Shown here: piece after piece, positions 1 to 8,514 of the stretch
Layout of the letters: every line of letters starts with the position of its first letter
How positions within the stretch are numbered: position 1 is the first letter of the stretch
Origin: Rhizobiales bacterium 65-79
GTDB taxonomy: Bacteria; Pseudomonadota; Alphaproteobacteria; Rhizobiales; Rhizobiaceae
Direction: 5' to 3'
Assembly: GCA_001896885.1 (NCBI GenBank)
Contig: MKRJ01000050.1
Coordinates: 1-32,012, forward strand
Length of the DNA: 32,012 bases
Position numbers and translations under genes: made by a program
The notes under the pieces: generated by a model
Told to the model about the DNA's origin: nothing
Seen by the model: only the letters and a program-made list of their open reading frames with translations
Database searches by the model: none

Positions 1-1
1 C

Positions 2-77
2 GCCGCCCTCCTGGCGGATCGCCTCGCCATCGGAGAAACAGAACTGCTTCCAGCTAACCATGAAAGGCTCTAGATGA
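2..77 (+). CDS. possible 3' end of an unidentified plus-strand gene
   Basis: Two plus-strand frames are open from the window edge and stop here: one ends in TAG at 71-73, the other in TGA at 75-77. The second keeps a more even G/C third-position bias and would end in KQNCFQLTMKGSR. Neither C-terminus is recognised. A coding tail is likely because a hairpin follows immediately and proC converges from the other side, but frame and function cannot be decided from about 25 codons. Confidence 0.3.
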   Translation, partial: PPSWRIASPSEKQNCFQLTMKGSR

Positions 78-105
78 ACGGCCGGTCCTGAAGAGGCCGG
101 CCGTT
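77..105. terminator. bidirectional hairpin between convergent genes
   Basis: A perfect 9-bp stem, AACGGCCGG at 77-85 and CCGGCCGTT at 97-105, encloses an 11-nt loop. It lies between the end of the upstream plus-strand frame and the proC stop codon at 110-112. There is a short T run (104-106) on the plus side and no clear U-tract on the minus side, so it may be a weak shared terminator or an mRNA 3'-end stabiliser. Confidence 0.5.
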
Positions 106-109
106 TGCG

Positions 110-925
110 TCATCCGGCGAGTTCGATCGAGCGTTTCCTGGCCGCCTCGACCGCTTCCGTCACAAGGTCGCGGAGGCGGTTCTCGCCCATCAGTACGGCG
201 AGCGCCGCCGCCGTGGTGCCGTTCGGGCTGGTGACCTGTTCGCGCAGCCGGCCCGGCTCCTCGCCGCTTTCCGCCGCGAGCGAGGCCGCGCCATAGACCG
301 TCTGCATGGCGAGCAGTCTTGCGGTTTCCGCCGGCAGGCCGGCCTTCTCGGCCGCCGCGGAAAGACATTCGATGAAATGGAAGATATAGGCCGGGCCGGA
401 ACCGGATACCGCCGTCACCGCGTCCATCAGATCTTCCGATTCAATGCGGGCGACACGGCCGCTGGTCGACATCAGGCTTTCGATGAAGGCGTCCATTTCC
501 GGCCCCACCTTGCCGTTCGACACCAGTACCATCATGCCCTTGCCAATGGCAGCCGGCGTGTTCGGCATGCAGCGCACGATTGGAGCGTCCGCGCTGAGAA
601 GCTCCTCGAACAGCGCGATGCGCGCACCGGCCGCGATCGAGAGGAAGGTCGCACCCGACGCGGCGAAGCGGCGATAGGCAGGAACGACGGCGCGGATGAC
701 CTGTGGCTTGACCGCGAACATCACCAGGTCGGGCTGAAGCGCCTGCGGCAGATCGGCCGCGTCCGGTACGGCCTCGACCTTGAGGTCGGAGACGCGGCGG
801 CGCAGCGCCTCATTGGGCTCGACGACCAGCACCTCATCCGGCTTGAGCTTGCCGGCCTTGAGCCAGCCCGAAAGCATGGCGAAGCCCATATTGCCGCAGC
901 CCACCAGAATGAGCTTCCCGTCCAT
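110..925 (-). CDS. proC: pyrroline-5-carboxylate reductase
   Basis: ProC reduces 1-pyrroline-5-carboxylate to L-proline with NAD(P)H, the last step of proline synthesis, in the cytoplasm. The 271-residue protein has the family's usual length. The N-terminus carries the Rossmann dinucleotide-binding motif GCGNMG (residues 9-14). The C-terminal half has the conserved AVSGSGPAY stretch and, near the end, TSPNGTTAAAL, both typical of the P5CR dimerisation/substrate domain. The start is supported by GGAG six bases before the ATG. It stands alone on the minus strand, with about 195 bp to the divergent hypothetical gene, so it probably has its own promoter there. Confidence 0.95.
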   Translation of the reverse strand: MDGKLILVGCGNMGFAMLSGWLKAGKLKPDEVLVVEPNEALRRRVSDLKVEAVPDAADLPQALQPDLVMFAVKPQVIRAVVPAYRRFAASGATFLSIAAGARIALFEELLSADAPIVRCMPNTPAAIGKGMMVLVSNGKVGPEMDAFIESLMSTSGRVARIESEDLMDAVTAVSGSGPAYIFHFIECLSAAAEKAGLPAETARLLAMQTVYGAASLAAESGEEPGRLREQVTSPNGTTAAALAVLMGENRLRDLVTEAVEAARKRSIELAG

Positions 926-1120
926 CTCGATCTCCGAACGCCTTTGCGATGGCCGGGTGGTAGCGCATGCGGGCCGATAGTGGAAGCTGGCGTGGCGTTC
1001 ATCGCCCGTTCGATCGCGGTCGCGCGTACCGATCGCAATTCCTTAACCCTTTGTTACCCACAGCGGTTTAGCTTCGCTGCCTGGCAATGTGCGCGGCGCG
1101 CCGGTGGAGGGCAGCAGCGG

Positions 1121-1678
1121 ATGACGGTATCGGGAACGGACGGGGACAGCACTCCGCGCGGCGGATCGTTGCTTTCGCTCGCGCCCCGGAAACCGGCACG
1201 GCGGGCGCCGGCGCTCAATCCGATGCTGGCGGCGCTCGCACGTACGCCGGAACCGCCGGCCGAGCGCCCGCAGGCTCCACTACCGGAAGAAGACACGGCC
1301 ACGAAAGCCGAGGCAAGCGTCGAGAGCGTTGCCGCCGAGGAACCGGCCGCTGTCGAAGAATCGAAGGTCGAAGACGCTCCGACCGAAGAGGTTGGGGCCG
1401 AAGACGTTCCAGCCGGAAGTGCGCCGAAGACGGAGCTTTCACCCGCAGCCGAGACCTCGGAGACCGCCAAGGGTCTGGTGGCGCGGCTGCGCCGGCAATT
1501 CGTGGAGGGCCTGCCCGACGGACGCGCCGGAGAAGTGAAAACTTCCACGAAAACGGCAGAGCCAAACGCGACGCCGCGCCGTTCGGCGCTCGATGAAGTG
1601 CGGTTCCGCCTGAGCGAATTCCGTACCGAGATCCTGGTGCGTGCGGCGGGCCGCGGCAAGCCTTCCCGGCGGGAATAG
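1121..1678 (+). CDS. acidic, low-complexity hypothetical protein
   Basis: This 185-residue protein is not recognised. The frame is open further upstream, but the ATG at 1121 has a good GGAGG at 1106-1110 and the earlier part has no coding character, so I start here. A basic, Pro/Arg-rich N-terminus is followed by a Glu/Ala/Val-rich central region (roughly residues 45-125) that looks disordered, then a more ordered C-terminal segment with alternating basic and acidic residues (ARLRRQFVEGLPDG and SALDEVRFRLSEFRTEILVR). No signal peptide or membrane segment is visible. Codon bias supports coding on this strand rather than the long open frame opposite. Its position between proC and folD gives no functional clue. 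Confidence 0.6.
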   Translation: MTVSGTDGDSTPRGGSLLSLAPRKPARRAPALNPMLAALARTPEPPAERPQAPLPEEDTATKAEASVESVAAEEPAAVEESKVEDAPTEEVGAEDVPAGSAPKTELSPAAETSETAKGLVARLRRQFVEGLPDGRAGEVKTSTKTAEPNATPRRSALDEVRFRLSEFRTEILVRAAGRGKPSRRE

Positions 1679-1844
1679 GCACCCCGGCTTCCTTCGACCA
1701 CGCCGTCACGAACGGCTTTGCCGGGCTTCCTTCCTGGAGAAGGCGATTTCGGCTTTATTGCAGAAAGCGGCGCAAAGACGGGATTGCCAAGCCGCTTTTC
1801 ATGAAAGATGAGGACGGCACGAAATCGCATCGGGGAGGCATTCC

Positions 1845-2744
1845 ATGGCAGAGCGCATCGACGGCAAGGAGGTCGCCGGGGAGGTCATTGCCTCCGTAAA
1901 GAAGGAGGCGGCGCGCCTCCTGAAGGAAAAAGGCGTGCAGCCCGGCCTTGCCGTGGTCATCGTCGGCGAAGACCCCGCCAGCCAAGTCTATGTCGCATCG
2001 AAATCGCGCATGGCGAAGGAGTGCGGCTTCCTCTCCGCGCATCATGAATTGCCGGCCGACGCCGGCGAAGCGGAGCTCGTGCGGCTGGTCGAGGAACTGA
2101 ATGCCGACCCGAAGATCCATGGCATCCTCGTGCAATTGCCCTTGCCGAAGCAGATTGACGCCGGGCGCATCATCCAGCTCATCGCGCCGGAGAAGGATGT
2201 CGACGGTTTCAGCTTCGTCAATGTCGGCAAGCTCGGGACGGGCGAACTCGGCACGGCCTTCGTGCCCTGCACGCCGGCGGGATCGATGCTGCTGATCGAG
2301 CGGGTGCGCGGCAAGGATCTTTCCGGCCTCAACGCCGTCGTGGTCGGCCGCTCCAATATCGTCGGCAAGCCGATGGCCAACCTCCTGCTTGCGGCGAACT
2401 GCACCGTGACCATAGCCCACAGCCGCACCAAGGACCTTCCTTCCGTGGCGCGAAACGCCGACATCCTGGTGGCCGCCGTCGGCCGCCCCGAGATGATCAG
2501 GGGCGACTGGGTCAAGCCCGGCGCGACCGTCATCGATGTCGGGATCAACCGCATTCCCGCGCCCGAGCGGGGCGAGGGCAAGACGCGGCTCGTCGGCGAC
2601 GTCGCCTATGCCGAAGCCGAGAAGGCCGCGGGCGCCATCACGCCGGTCCCCGGCGGCGTCGGGCCGATGACCATCGCCATGCTGATGGCCAACACGCTCA
2701 CGTCAGCCTGCCGCGCGGCGGGGACGGAGGTGCCGGAGTTTTGA
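1845..2744 (+). CDS. folD: bifunctional methylenetetrahydrofolate dehydrogenase / methenyltetrahydrofolate cyclohydrolase
   Basis: FolD interconverts 5,10-methylene-, 5,10-methenyl- and 10-formyl-tetrahydrofolate using NADP, feeding one-carbon units to purine, thymidylate and formyl-Met-tRNA synthesis. The protein is 299 residues, the usual length. The catalytic Tyr/Lys pair is in YVASK (Y49, K53). The NADP-binding loop GRSNIVGKP lies at 168-176 and the signature [10 protein letters not shown] at 268-277. GGGAG lies just upstream of the ATG. It is followed by about 217 bp and then a GlxA-type regulator in the same direction. Some regulators of that family control methyl-group catabolism that yields methylene-THF, so a functional link is possible but unproven. 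Confidence 0.97.
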   Translation: MAERIDGKEVAGEVIASVKKEAARLLKEKGVQPGLAVVIVGEDPASQVYVASKSRMAKECGFLSAHHELPADAGEAELVRLVEELNADPKIHGILVQLPLPKQIDAGRIIQLIAPEKDVDGFSFVNVGKLGTGELGTAFVPCTPAGSMLLIERVRGKDLSGLNAVVVGRSNIVGKPMANLLLAANCTVTIAHSRTKDLPSVARNADILVAAVGRPEMIRGDWVKPGATVIDVGINRIPAPERGEGKTRLVGDVAYAEAEKAAGAITPVPGGVGPMTIAMLMANTLTSACRAAGTEVPEF

Positions 2745-2880
2745 GGAAAGCGGCAGTCGTGCGTCCCTTCAGGCTCCCCTCGCCTCTATCGCGACCAGGC
2801 CGGAGCGCTTGTCCCAACCGGACAGTCGCGATACAGGCAGGATCGCATCTCGGGACAAGGATCGTTGGCGCCGACGGTCT

Positions 2881-2921
2881 CCATCCCGAGGTGCCCGCGA
2901 GGCGGGCCTCGAAGGACGCAC
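2881..2921. repeat. palindromic intergenic repeat unit (rhizobial REP/RIME-like)
   Basis: The sequence contains CGAGGTGCCCGC and GCGGGCCTCG as imperfect inverted arms around a GAG loop (2887-2911; one unpaired T in the left arm), flanked by CATCC and AAGGACG. This 'ATCC(C/T)GAGGTGCC...GGGCCTCGAAGGA' form matches, from memory, an intergenic palindrome that is common in Mesorhizobium/Bradyrhizobium genomes. It sits in the folD-regulator gap. Only one copy is visible in this window, so repetitiveness is not shown here. Confidence 0.55.
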
Positions 2922-2961
2922 CCCTGTCTCCCGACCGGCGCCTGTTGTAGAAGCGCCATTC

Positions 2962-3924
2962 ATGCCTGATCAGAGCCAGCCCGGTCGCCAGTTCGCCTTC
3001 CTGCTGGTCGACAAATTCTCGATGTTCTCGCTTGCCGCCGCGATCGACACGGTGCGCTCGGCGAACCGGCAGCTCGGCCGCGACTTCTATAGCTGGACGA
3101 CCGTCTCCGCCGACGGCGACGCGGTGATGGCTTCCAACGGGCTGCCCATCAAGATCGACTATTCGATCGGCGACGTGCCGCCGGTCGACATCCTGTTCGT
3201 CTGCGTCGGGCTGACCACCGAGTTTCCCGGCAAGTCAAAAGTCCTCGGCGCGCTCAGGAGCCTCGGCCGGCGCGGCGCCGCGCTTGGAGCGCTTTCGGTC
3301 GGCTCCTACCTGTTGGCCGAGGCGGGCCAGCTCGAGGGCCATCGCTGCACCATCCATTGGGAGAACCGCGCCGGCTTCAAGGAGCGGTTCCCGGAAATCG
3401 AGTGCACCGGCAACGTCTTCGAGATCGACCGCAAGCGCTACACCTGCGCCGGCGGCACGACCTCGATCGACCTGATGCTGGAGATCGTGCGCGGCGATTT
3501 CGGCGCCAACCTCGCCAACGAGGTCGCCAACCAGTTCCAGCACGAGCGCATCCGCTCGGCCGGCGACCGCCAGCGCGTCGGGCCGGAACGCGACCTGACC
3601 GGCAAGTCGGAGAAATTGCGCAAGATCGTCGAGCTGATGGCGGACAATCTCGACGAGCCCTTCTCGGCGGTGCAGCTCGCCAAGGCGGCGGGTCTGTCGG
3701 TGCGCCAGGTGGAGCGACTGTTCCTGCGCCATCTCAACATGACGCCCGGCCGCTACTACATGCGGCTCAGGCTGGAGCGGGCGCGCGAATTGCTGCGCCA
3801 GACGAATCTGCCGATCCTCGACGTGGCGATCGCCACCGGCTTCACCTCGCATTCCTATTTCGCGCAGAGCTACCGGCTGCAGTTCGGCCGGCCGCCGAGC
3901 GAGGAACGGCGCACGACCTATTGA
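2962..3924 (+). CDS. GlxA-family transcriptional regulator (DJ-1/PfpI domain + AraC HTH)
   Basis: A 320-residue two-domain regulator. Residues 1 to about 190 form a DJ-1/PfpI-like class I amidotransferase fold (FAFLLVDKFSMFSLAAAIDTVRSAN at the start; ALSVGSYLLAEAGQLEG at the elbow, where the catalytic Cys of enzymes is absent, so it is a sensor and not a hydrolase). Residues from about 215 to the end form an AraC/XylS double helix-turn-helix (FSAVQLAKAAGLSVRQVERLF and DVAIATGFTSHSYFAQSYR). The same architecture occurs in GbdR/CdhR-type regulators of choline, betaine and carnitine catabolism. The frame is open upstream to 2809, but the extra N-terminus would be encoded by the palindromic repeat, so the ATG at 2962 is preferred. 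Its stop is only 9 bp from the convergent permease gene. Confidence 0.88.
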   Translation: MPDQSQPGRQFAFLLVDKFSMFSLAAAIDTVRSANRQLGRDFYSWTTVSADGDAVMASNGLPIKIDYSIGDVPPVDILFVCVGLTTEFPGKSKVLGALRSLGRRGAALGALSVGSYLLAEAGQLEGHRCTIHWENRAGFKERFPEIECTGNVFEIDRKRYTCAGGTTSIDLMLEIVRGDFGANLANEVANQFQHERIRSAGDRQRVGPERDLTGKSEKLRKIVELMADNLDEPFSAVQLAKAAGLSVRQVERLFLRHLNMTPGRYYMRLRLERARELLRQTNLPILDVAIATGFTSHSYFAQSYRLQFGRPPSEERRTTY

Positions 3925-3933
3925 CGGATTGCT

Positions 3934-4881
3934 CTACCGCTCCGCCTTGGGGCCGCCCGCCGCGGTGATGACGCCGACGATGATCAGTCCCGTGAGCACG
4001 AGACGGATGCCGACACTGACGCCGAAAGTGTTGAGCATGGTCAGCAGCAGGACCAGGAAAAGCGCCGCGCCCCACACGCCGGGGACGTTGGCCTTGCCGC
4101 CGGCGACCGACGTGCCGCCGATAACGACGACGGCGATCGACGCCAGCAGGTACTCGTTGCCGATATCGACATTGGCGCCGCGGAAATAGGCGGCGAGCAA
4201 TGCGCCGTCGATCCCGCCCAGCGTGCCGGCCAGCGCATAGGTGAGGAAGCTGGTGCGCTGGACCTTCACCCCGGCGAGCCTGGCGGCGCGCAGGTTCTGG
4301 CCGATGGCCAGCACCGACCGACCATAGACCGTCCGGTTGAGCACGATCCCGGCGGCGATCGCCAGCAGGACCGCCAGCATGGCTAGCACCGGAATGCCGA
4401 AATAGCGGAGATTGGCGAAATCGGCGAAGCCCGGCGGCGGCTTGATCTGCAGCCCGCGCCCGTAGCTGATGTCGATCGACTGGATGATGAAGGCCGCCGA
4501 CAGCGTCGCGATGATCGGCGGGATGCGAAGCGCCCAGATCAGGAGATAGTTGGCTGCGCCTATGGCGAAGCCGCAGGCGAGCGCGGCCAGAAGCCCGATG
4601 GCGACCATGCTGTCGTTGCCGTCCATGACCTTCATCGCCACCGCGCTCGCCAGCCCGATATTGGCCGGCAGCGACAGGTCGACATTGCCGGGACCGAGCG
4701 TGATGACGAACATCTGGCCGATGCCGACGATCACCATGAACACGGCGAGCGACAGCGCCGCGATGATCATGCCGCCGCCGCCATGGCCGCGGGTGAACGC
4801 CACCGCCGCGATCCACACCAGGAACGCGCCGACGAACGACCATATCCATGGCTTGGCGAGCAGCGCCTTGACCTGCACCAT
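3934..4881 (-). CDS. ribose/sugar-type ABC transporter permease (locus A, second permease)
   Basis: Integral inner-membrane subunit of a carbohydrate importer of the RbsC/BPD_transp_2 class (315 residues). It has about eight to ten hydrophobic segments and the family features GQMFVITLGPGNVDLSLPANIGL near residue 55 and AIGQNLRAARLAGVKV in the cytoplasmic coupling region, followed by ALAGTLGGIDGALLAAYFRGANVDIGNEYLLASIAVVVIGGTSVAGGK. It is the last gene of locus A, 3 nt after the preceding permease stop. Together the two permeases would form a heterodimeric pore served by the upstream double ATPase. There is no room for a terminator before the convergent regulator, whose stop is 9 bp away. Confidence 0.93.
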   Translation of the reverse strand: MVQVKALLAKPWIWSFVGAFLVWIAAVAFTRGHGGGGMIIAALSLAVFMVIVGIGQMFVITLGPGNVDLSLPANIGLASAVAMKVMDGNDSMVAIGLLAALACGFAIGAANYLLIWALRIPPIIATLSAAFIIQSIDISYGRGLQIKPPPGFADFANLRYFGIPVLAMLAVLLAIAAGIVLNRTVYGRSVLAIGQNLRAARLAGVKVQRTSFLTYALAGTLGGIDGALLAAYFRGANVDIGNEYLLASIAVVVIGGTSVAGGKANVPGVWGAALFLVLLLTMLNTFGVSVGIRLVLTGLIIVGVITAAGGPKAER

Positions 4882-4884
4882 CGC

Positions 4885-5862
4885 TCAGGCCTCCCTGCGG
4901 CTGATCAGGACGCGCGCGGCCAGCACGACGATGAGGATGGCACCGTTGGCGGCGACCTGCCAGTCGGGCGGGATGCGCATGAAGGTCAGAAGCGGCGACG
5001 CGGCGAGCGCCAGCGTCAGCGCGCCGATCACCGCGCCCACGGGCGAGACGCGGCCGCCCATGAACTCACCTCCGCCGAGGATGACGCCGGCGATCGCGAG
5101 GAGCGTGTAGCCGTTGCCGATATTGGCGTCGGCGGACGTCGTGATGCCGATGAGCGTCATGCCCGAGAGCACGCCGAAAAGGCCGGCGAGCCCGAACAGG
5201 ACCATCTTGGTCCTGAGCAGCGACCAGCCGGCCCGCGCTATCGCCGCGGGGTTGCCGCCCGAACCGCGCAGCACCGCGCCGTAGGACGTCCGCATCAATC
5301 CGAAATGCACGATGGCCGCGATGACGAGGGCGGCGACGATGGGGAAAGGCACGAAAGGCGGCTTGAAGCCGGTGACGGCCAGCAGCCAGTCCGGCGCCTT
5401 GCCGCCGGGCTTGGGCAGGATGAGGATGGCTAGCCCCTGCCATACGAAGCTCATACCGAGCGTGACGACGATCGACGGCAGGTTGCGCAGATGGATGAGC
5501 GCGCCGAGCAGCGCATAGACCGCTATGGAGCCGAGGAGGACGGCGGCGCCGAGCAGGGGCGCGTCGTGCAGCCACGTCGCCGTGACGCAGCCGACGAAGC
5601 CGACGAAGGTGCCGATGGAGAGGTCGAGCTCGTTGCCGGCGATGACGAACATCTGCGAGATGGTCGCCAGCGCGATCGGGATCGCAAGGTTCAGCATCAG
5701 GCTGAAGCCGAAATAGCTGATGGCGCGCGGATTGAGCCAGGCGATCGCGCCGAGCACGATCGCCAGCGACAGCGCCGGCAGGAGCGCGCGCAGAAGCCGT
5801 GTCCGGCGCGCCGTCTCGCGCCCGGAGCGGCTTGGCGCGCCTGCAGGCAGGAGCGCCGCCAT
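4885..5862 (-). CDS. ribose/sugar-type ABC transporter permease (locus A, first permease)
   Basis: RbsC-class membrane subunit, 325 residues. A basic N-terminal tail (residues 1-25) precedes the first transmembrane helix (LLPALSLAIVLGAIAWL). Diagnostic segments are ISQMFVIAGNELDLSIGTFVGFVG, the coupling-loop region GSGGNPAAIARAGWSLLRTKM, and GNGYTLLAIAGVILGGGEFMGGR. The ATG directly abuts the ATPase stop codon (5863-5865) with no spacer, and a GAGG in the ATPase coding end can serve as its binding site, so translation is probably coupled. The partner permease follows 3 nt downstream. Substrate cannot be inferred from the permease itself. Confidence 0.93.
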   Translation of the reverse strand: MAALLPAGAPSRSGRETARRTRLLRALLPALSLAIVLGAIAWLNPRAISYFGFSLMLNLAIPIALATISQMFVIAGNELDLSIGTFVGFVGCVTATWLHDAPLLGAAVLLGSIAVYALLGALIHLRNLPSIVVTLGMSFVWQGLAILILPKPGGKAPDWLLAVTGFKPPFVPFPIVAALVIAAIVHFGLMRTSYGAVLRGSGGNPAAIARAGWSLLRTKMVLFGLAGLFGVLSGMTLIGITTSADANIGNGYTLLAIAGVILGGGEFMGGRVSPVGAVIGALTLALAASPLLTFMRIPPDWQVAANGAILIVVLAARVLISRREA

Positions 5863-7332
5863 CTAGGCGACCTCGCCGAAGGAGGACTGGATCACCTTTT
5901 CCTCCGTGAGCTCGTCCCGGCTGAGATTGGCGACGATGCGGCCGCTATGGAAGACATAGACGCGGTTGCAATTCTCCAGCTCTTCCGTCTCGGTCGTGTA
6001 CCAGAGGAAGGTGCGGCCGTTCTGGGCCTCCTCGCGGATGAGGTCATAGACGTCGAGCTTGGTGCCGATGTCGACGCCGCGCATCGGGTCGTCCATGAGG
6101 ATGATCTTCGCGTCCGAGCCGAGCGCACGCGCGAACAGCGCCTTCTGCTGGTTCCCGCCCGAAAGCGAGAGGATGTTGTTGTTCATGTTTGGCGTGCGGA
6201 TCTTGATCTTCTGCTGCCAGTGGGCGGCGAGTTCCGCCTCGCGCCGCGGCGAGATCAGCATGCCGCTCAGCATCCGTTCGATGGAGCGGATGCCGATGTT
6301 CTGCGCGATCGACCATTGCGGGAAGATGCCGTCCGACTGGCGGTCGCCGGCGACGAGCGCGACCGGGGCCGTCACCTCCATCCCGGACCGCTTTCCGCCG
6401 GCGGCGTCGAAGATGGCGAGCAGGAGATCCGTCTGGCCGTTGCCGGCAAGGCCTGCCAGCCCGATGATCTCGCCGGAGCGGGCGACGAGTTCCATGTCGT
6501 TCGTCTGCCGGGCCGGCCTGGCCTTTACGCGGACCGGACCGATTTCGCCCTTCCGGCCGTTGCTTCCGGCCGGTATCCTCGCCGCCGCCGCACCGCCCAT
6601 CGTCGCCACCAGGCTGTCCCGGTCGAAGGCGGCGGCATCGTTCGCCGCCACCACCTTGCCGTCGCGCATGACGATGATGCGGTCGGCATTGCCGAGCACT
6701 TCGCCCAGCAGGTGCGAGATGAGGATGCAGCTCTTGCCAGCGCCGACGAAGCGTCGCACGAAGTCGAGCAATTGCCCGGCCGTGTGCGCGTCGAGCGACG
6801 AGGTCGGCTCGTCGAGGACGACGAGGTTCAGCGGATCGTCCGTCACGGTGAAGGCCCGCGCCACCTCGACCATCTGGCGCCGGCCGATGGAGAGGTCGCC
6901 GACGATATCGGAAGCATCGATGCCGTGGCCGGGGAAGATCTCGTCCATTTTCTGCGCGATCAGCGCCGCGGCCCTGCGCCGCCATCCCGGGCCGCGAAGC
7001 GAGGGGTGGTTGATGCGCGTGTTTTCCGCCACGGAGAGGTTGGGGCACAGCGACAGTTCCTGGAACACGCAGCGTATGCCGAGCTTGAGCGCGCGGCTCA
7101 CGGAGTATCTGCCTTCAGCCGCGCCGTTTATCGATATCGTCCCGCTGCCCGGCTCCAGCGTGCCGGTCAGGATGTTCATGAGGGTGGATTTGCCCGCGCC
7201 GTTGTGCCCGACAAGGCCGACGCATTCGCCAGCGCGAATTTCGAGATCCACCCCGTCGAGCGCCCGGACGGCGCCGAAATGCTTTTCGACGCCGTCCAGT
7301 TTCACGAATGCCGCGCGCGTTTCAGCCATCAT
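5863..7332 (-). CDS. sugar ABC transporter ATP-binding protein, two NBDs (locus A)
   Basis: RbsA/MglA-class energy subunit of 489 residues with two fused nucleotide-binding domains. Domain 1 is complete: Walker [10 protein letters not shown] (42-50), Q-loop FQELS (90-94), signature LSIGRRQ (147-153), Walker B VVLDEP (171-176) and switch His207. Domain 2 has the degenerate Walker A usual in this family (GLAGNGQTD, 294-302), signature LSGGNQQ (390-396) and Walker B IILMDDP, with no switch His (YTTETEE). It is 44 nt after the binding-protein gene and abuts the permease. The first two codons are both ATG and no strong binding site decides between them. The start is therefore uncertain by one codon. 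Confidence 0.94.
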   Translation of the reverse strand: MMAETRAAFVKLDGVEKHFGAVRALDGVDLEIRAGECVGLVGHNGAGKSTLMNILTGTLEPGSGTISINGAAEGRYSVSRALKLGIRCVFQELSLCPNLSVAENTRINHPSLRGPGWRRRAAALIAQKMDEIFPGHGIDASDIVGDLSIGRRQMVEVARAFTVTDDPLNLVVLDEPTSSLDAHTAGQLLDFVRRFVGAGKSCILISHLLGEVLGNADRIIVMRDGKVVAANDAAAFDRDSLVATMGGAAAARIPAGSNGRKGEIGPVRVKARPARQTNDMELVARSGEIIGLAGLAGNGQTDLLLAIFDAAGGKRSGMEVTAPVALVAGDRQSDGIFPQWSIAQNIGIRSIERMLSGMLISPRREAELAAHWQQKIKIRTPNMNNNILSLSGGNQQKALFARALGSDAKIILMDDPMRGVDIGTKLDVYDLIREEAQNGRTFLWYTTETEELENCNRVYVFHSGRIVANLSRDELTEEKVIQSSFGEVA

Positions 7333-7376
7333 TCACGATAACCGACGGAGGATGCCGACCGCAACGCGCGCCGTCC

Positions 7377-8390
7377 TTACTTCATGTTGTCCTTGATGGC
7401 CGCGAGAGCGTCCGCCTGCGTATATTCGTGCGAGGCGACGCCGCCCTTCGGGATGTCGGGCAGGGCCGCCTCGAAATTATCCTGGGTGAAGGACAGGTAC
7501 GGCACGATCAGGTCGTGCGGGATGTCCTTGTGGCCGTCGAGCACGAGCTGTGCCACCCAGAAGGCGAGGGTCGAGACGCCGGGAGCGATCGAGCCCGACC
7601 AGGTCTGGTAGCCGTCCTTTTCCTTCTGCTCCTTCCACCACTGCAATTCGTCCTGGCGGTTGCCCATGATGATGGTCGGACGCGGCTTGCCGGCGGCGGC
7701 GAAAGCCTGCGCCGCTCCGTAGCCGTCGCCGCCCTGGTCGACGATGCCGACGATCGGAGGCAGCGAAGGCAGGATGGTCGCGACCGCCTTCTGAGCCGTC
7801 GTCTGGTCCCAGTCCCCGGTCACGGAACCGACGATCTTGAATTCGGGATGCGCCGCGACGGCTTCCGTGATCCCCTTGTGGATCGCGTCGTCGATGGAGG
7901 TGCCGGCGAGGCCGCGGATCTCCAGCAGATTGCCGCCCTTGGGCTGGAACTTGGCCATCTGCTCGACCTCTTCCTTGCCCATCTTCTCGTAGTCGACGAC
8001 CACCCGATAGGCACAGGGCTCGGTGACGATGCCGTCGAAGGAGACGACCACGATGCCGGCGTCGCAGGCCTGCTTGATGGCGCCGTTCAGCGCGTCCGGC
8101 GAGGCGGAATTGATGACGATCGCGTCATAGCCCTGGAGGATGAGGTTCTGCACCTGCGCCGCCTGGGTGGGCACTTCCTTGTCGGCCGTCGTGAAGACGT
8201 CGGCGGCGGCGACCACCTTGTCCGCGACGGCCTTCTTCGCCACCGCGTCATAGCTCTTCAGCATCGACTGGCGCCAGGAATTGCCGGCGTAGTTGTTGGA
8301 GAAGGCGATCTTCTTGCCGCTCGTGTCGGCGAGCGCGGTGCCCGACGCCAGCAGGACTGCGAGTGCACTCAAGGCGAATATCTTCTTCAT
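7377..8390 (-). CDS. periplasmic sugar-binding protein of ABC importer (locus A)
   Basis: Type I periplasmic binding protein (RbsB-like, Peripla_BP_4), 337 residues. A Sec signal peptide (MKKIFALSALAVLLASGTALA, cleavage after about residue 21) precedes the mature protein. The core has KKIAFSNNYAGNSWRQSM, LILQGYDAIVINSASPDALNGAI and VDQGGDGYGAAQAF, characteristic of the two-lobed fold. An ATG lies six bases further upstream (8396), but the GGAGG at 8399-8403 is only two bases from it and eight from the ATG at 8390, so the latter is the likely start. It delivers its ligand to the permeases encoded downstream. It resembles the locus B binding protein in core segments but is shorter, lacking that protein's N-terminal extension. 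Confidence 0.93.
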   Translation of the reverse strand: MKKIFALSALAVLLASGTALADTSGKKIAFSNNYAGNSWRQSMLKSYDAVAKKAVADKVVAAADVFTTADKEVPTQAAQVQNLILQGYDAIVINSASPDALNGAIKQACDAGIVVVSFDGIVTEPCAYRVVVDYEKMGKEEVEQMAKFQPKGGNLLEIRGLAGTSIDDAIHKGITEAVAAHPEFKIVGSVTGDWDQTTAQKAVATILPSLPPIVGIVDQGGDGYGAAQAFAAAGKPRPTIIMGNRQDELQWWKEQKEKDGYQTWSGSIAPGVSTLAFWVAQLVLDGHKDIPHDLIVPYLSFTQDNFEAALPDIPKGGVASHEYTQADALAAIKDNMK

Positions 8391-8447
8391 CTGCATTTCC
8401 TCCCGTTGATGTTTCGGCCACCATCAGCGATCGGTGTGCCGCTCTCC

Positions 8448-8487
8448 CGGTGCTCGCGCACCGCATGCCGCCGGTCCGGTGCCGGCG
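8448..8487. other. two adjacent hairpins between lactonase and binding-protein genes
   Basis: Stem CGGTGC/GCACCG (8448-8453 and 8458-8463, loop TCGC) and stem CGCCGG/CCGGCG (8469-8474 and 8482-8487, 7-nt loop) lie in the 124-bp gap of locus A. No T run follows on the minus strand, so read-through with mRNA processing or attenuation is more likely than full termination. Confidence 0.35.
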
Positions 8488-8514
8488 CAGCGCTTCCAGG
8501 CCGGACGAGCCGGC

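Noticed and set aside
1054-1830. 258-codon minus-strand frame opposite the acidic hypothetical protein
   Set aside because: The plus frame has a ribosome binding site and coherent third-position bias; the minus frame is Ser/Arg/Ala-rich noise.
5491-7341. 616-codon open frame on the plus strand opposite the locus A ATPase and permease
   Set aside because: Antisense of unambiguous transporter genes; composition is typical of reverse-strand GC-rich translation.
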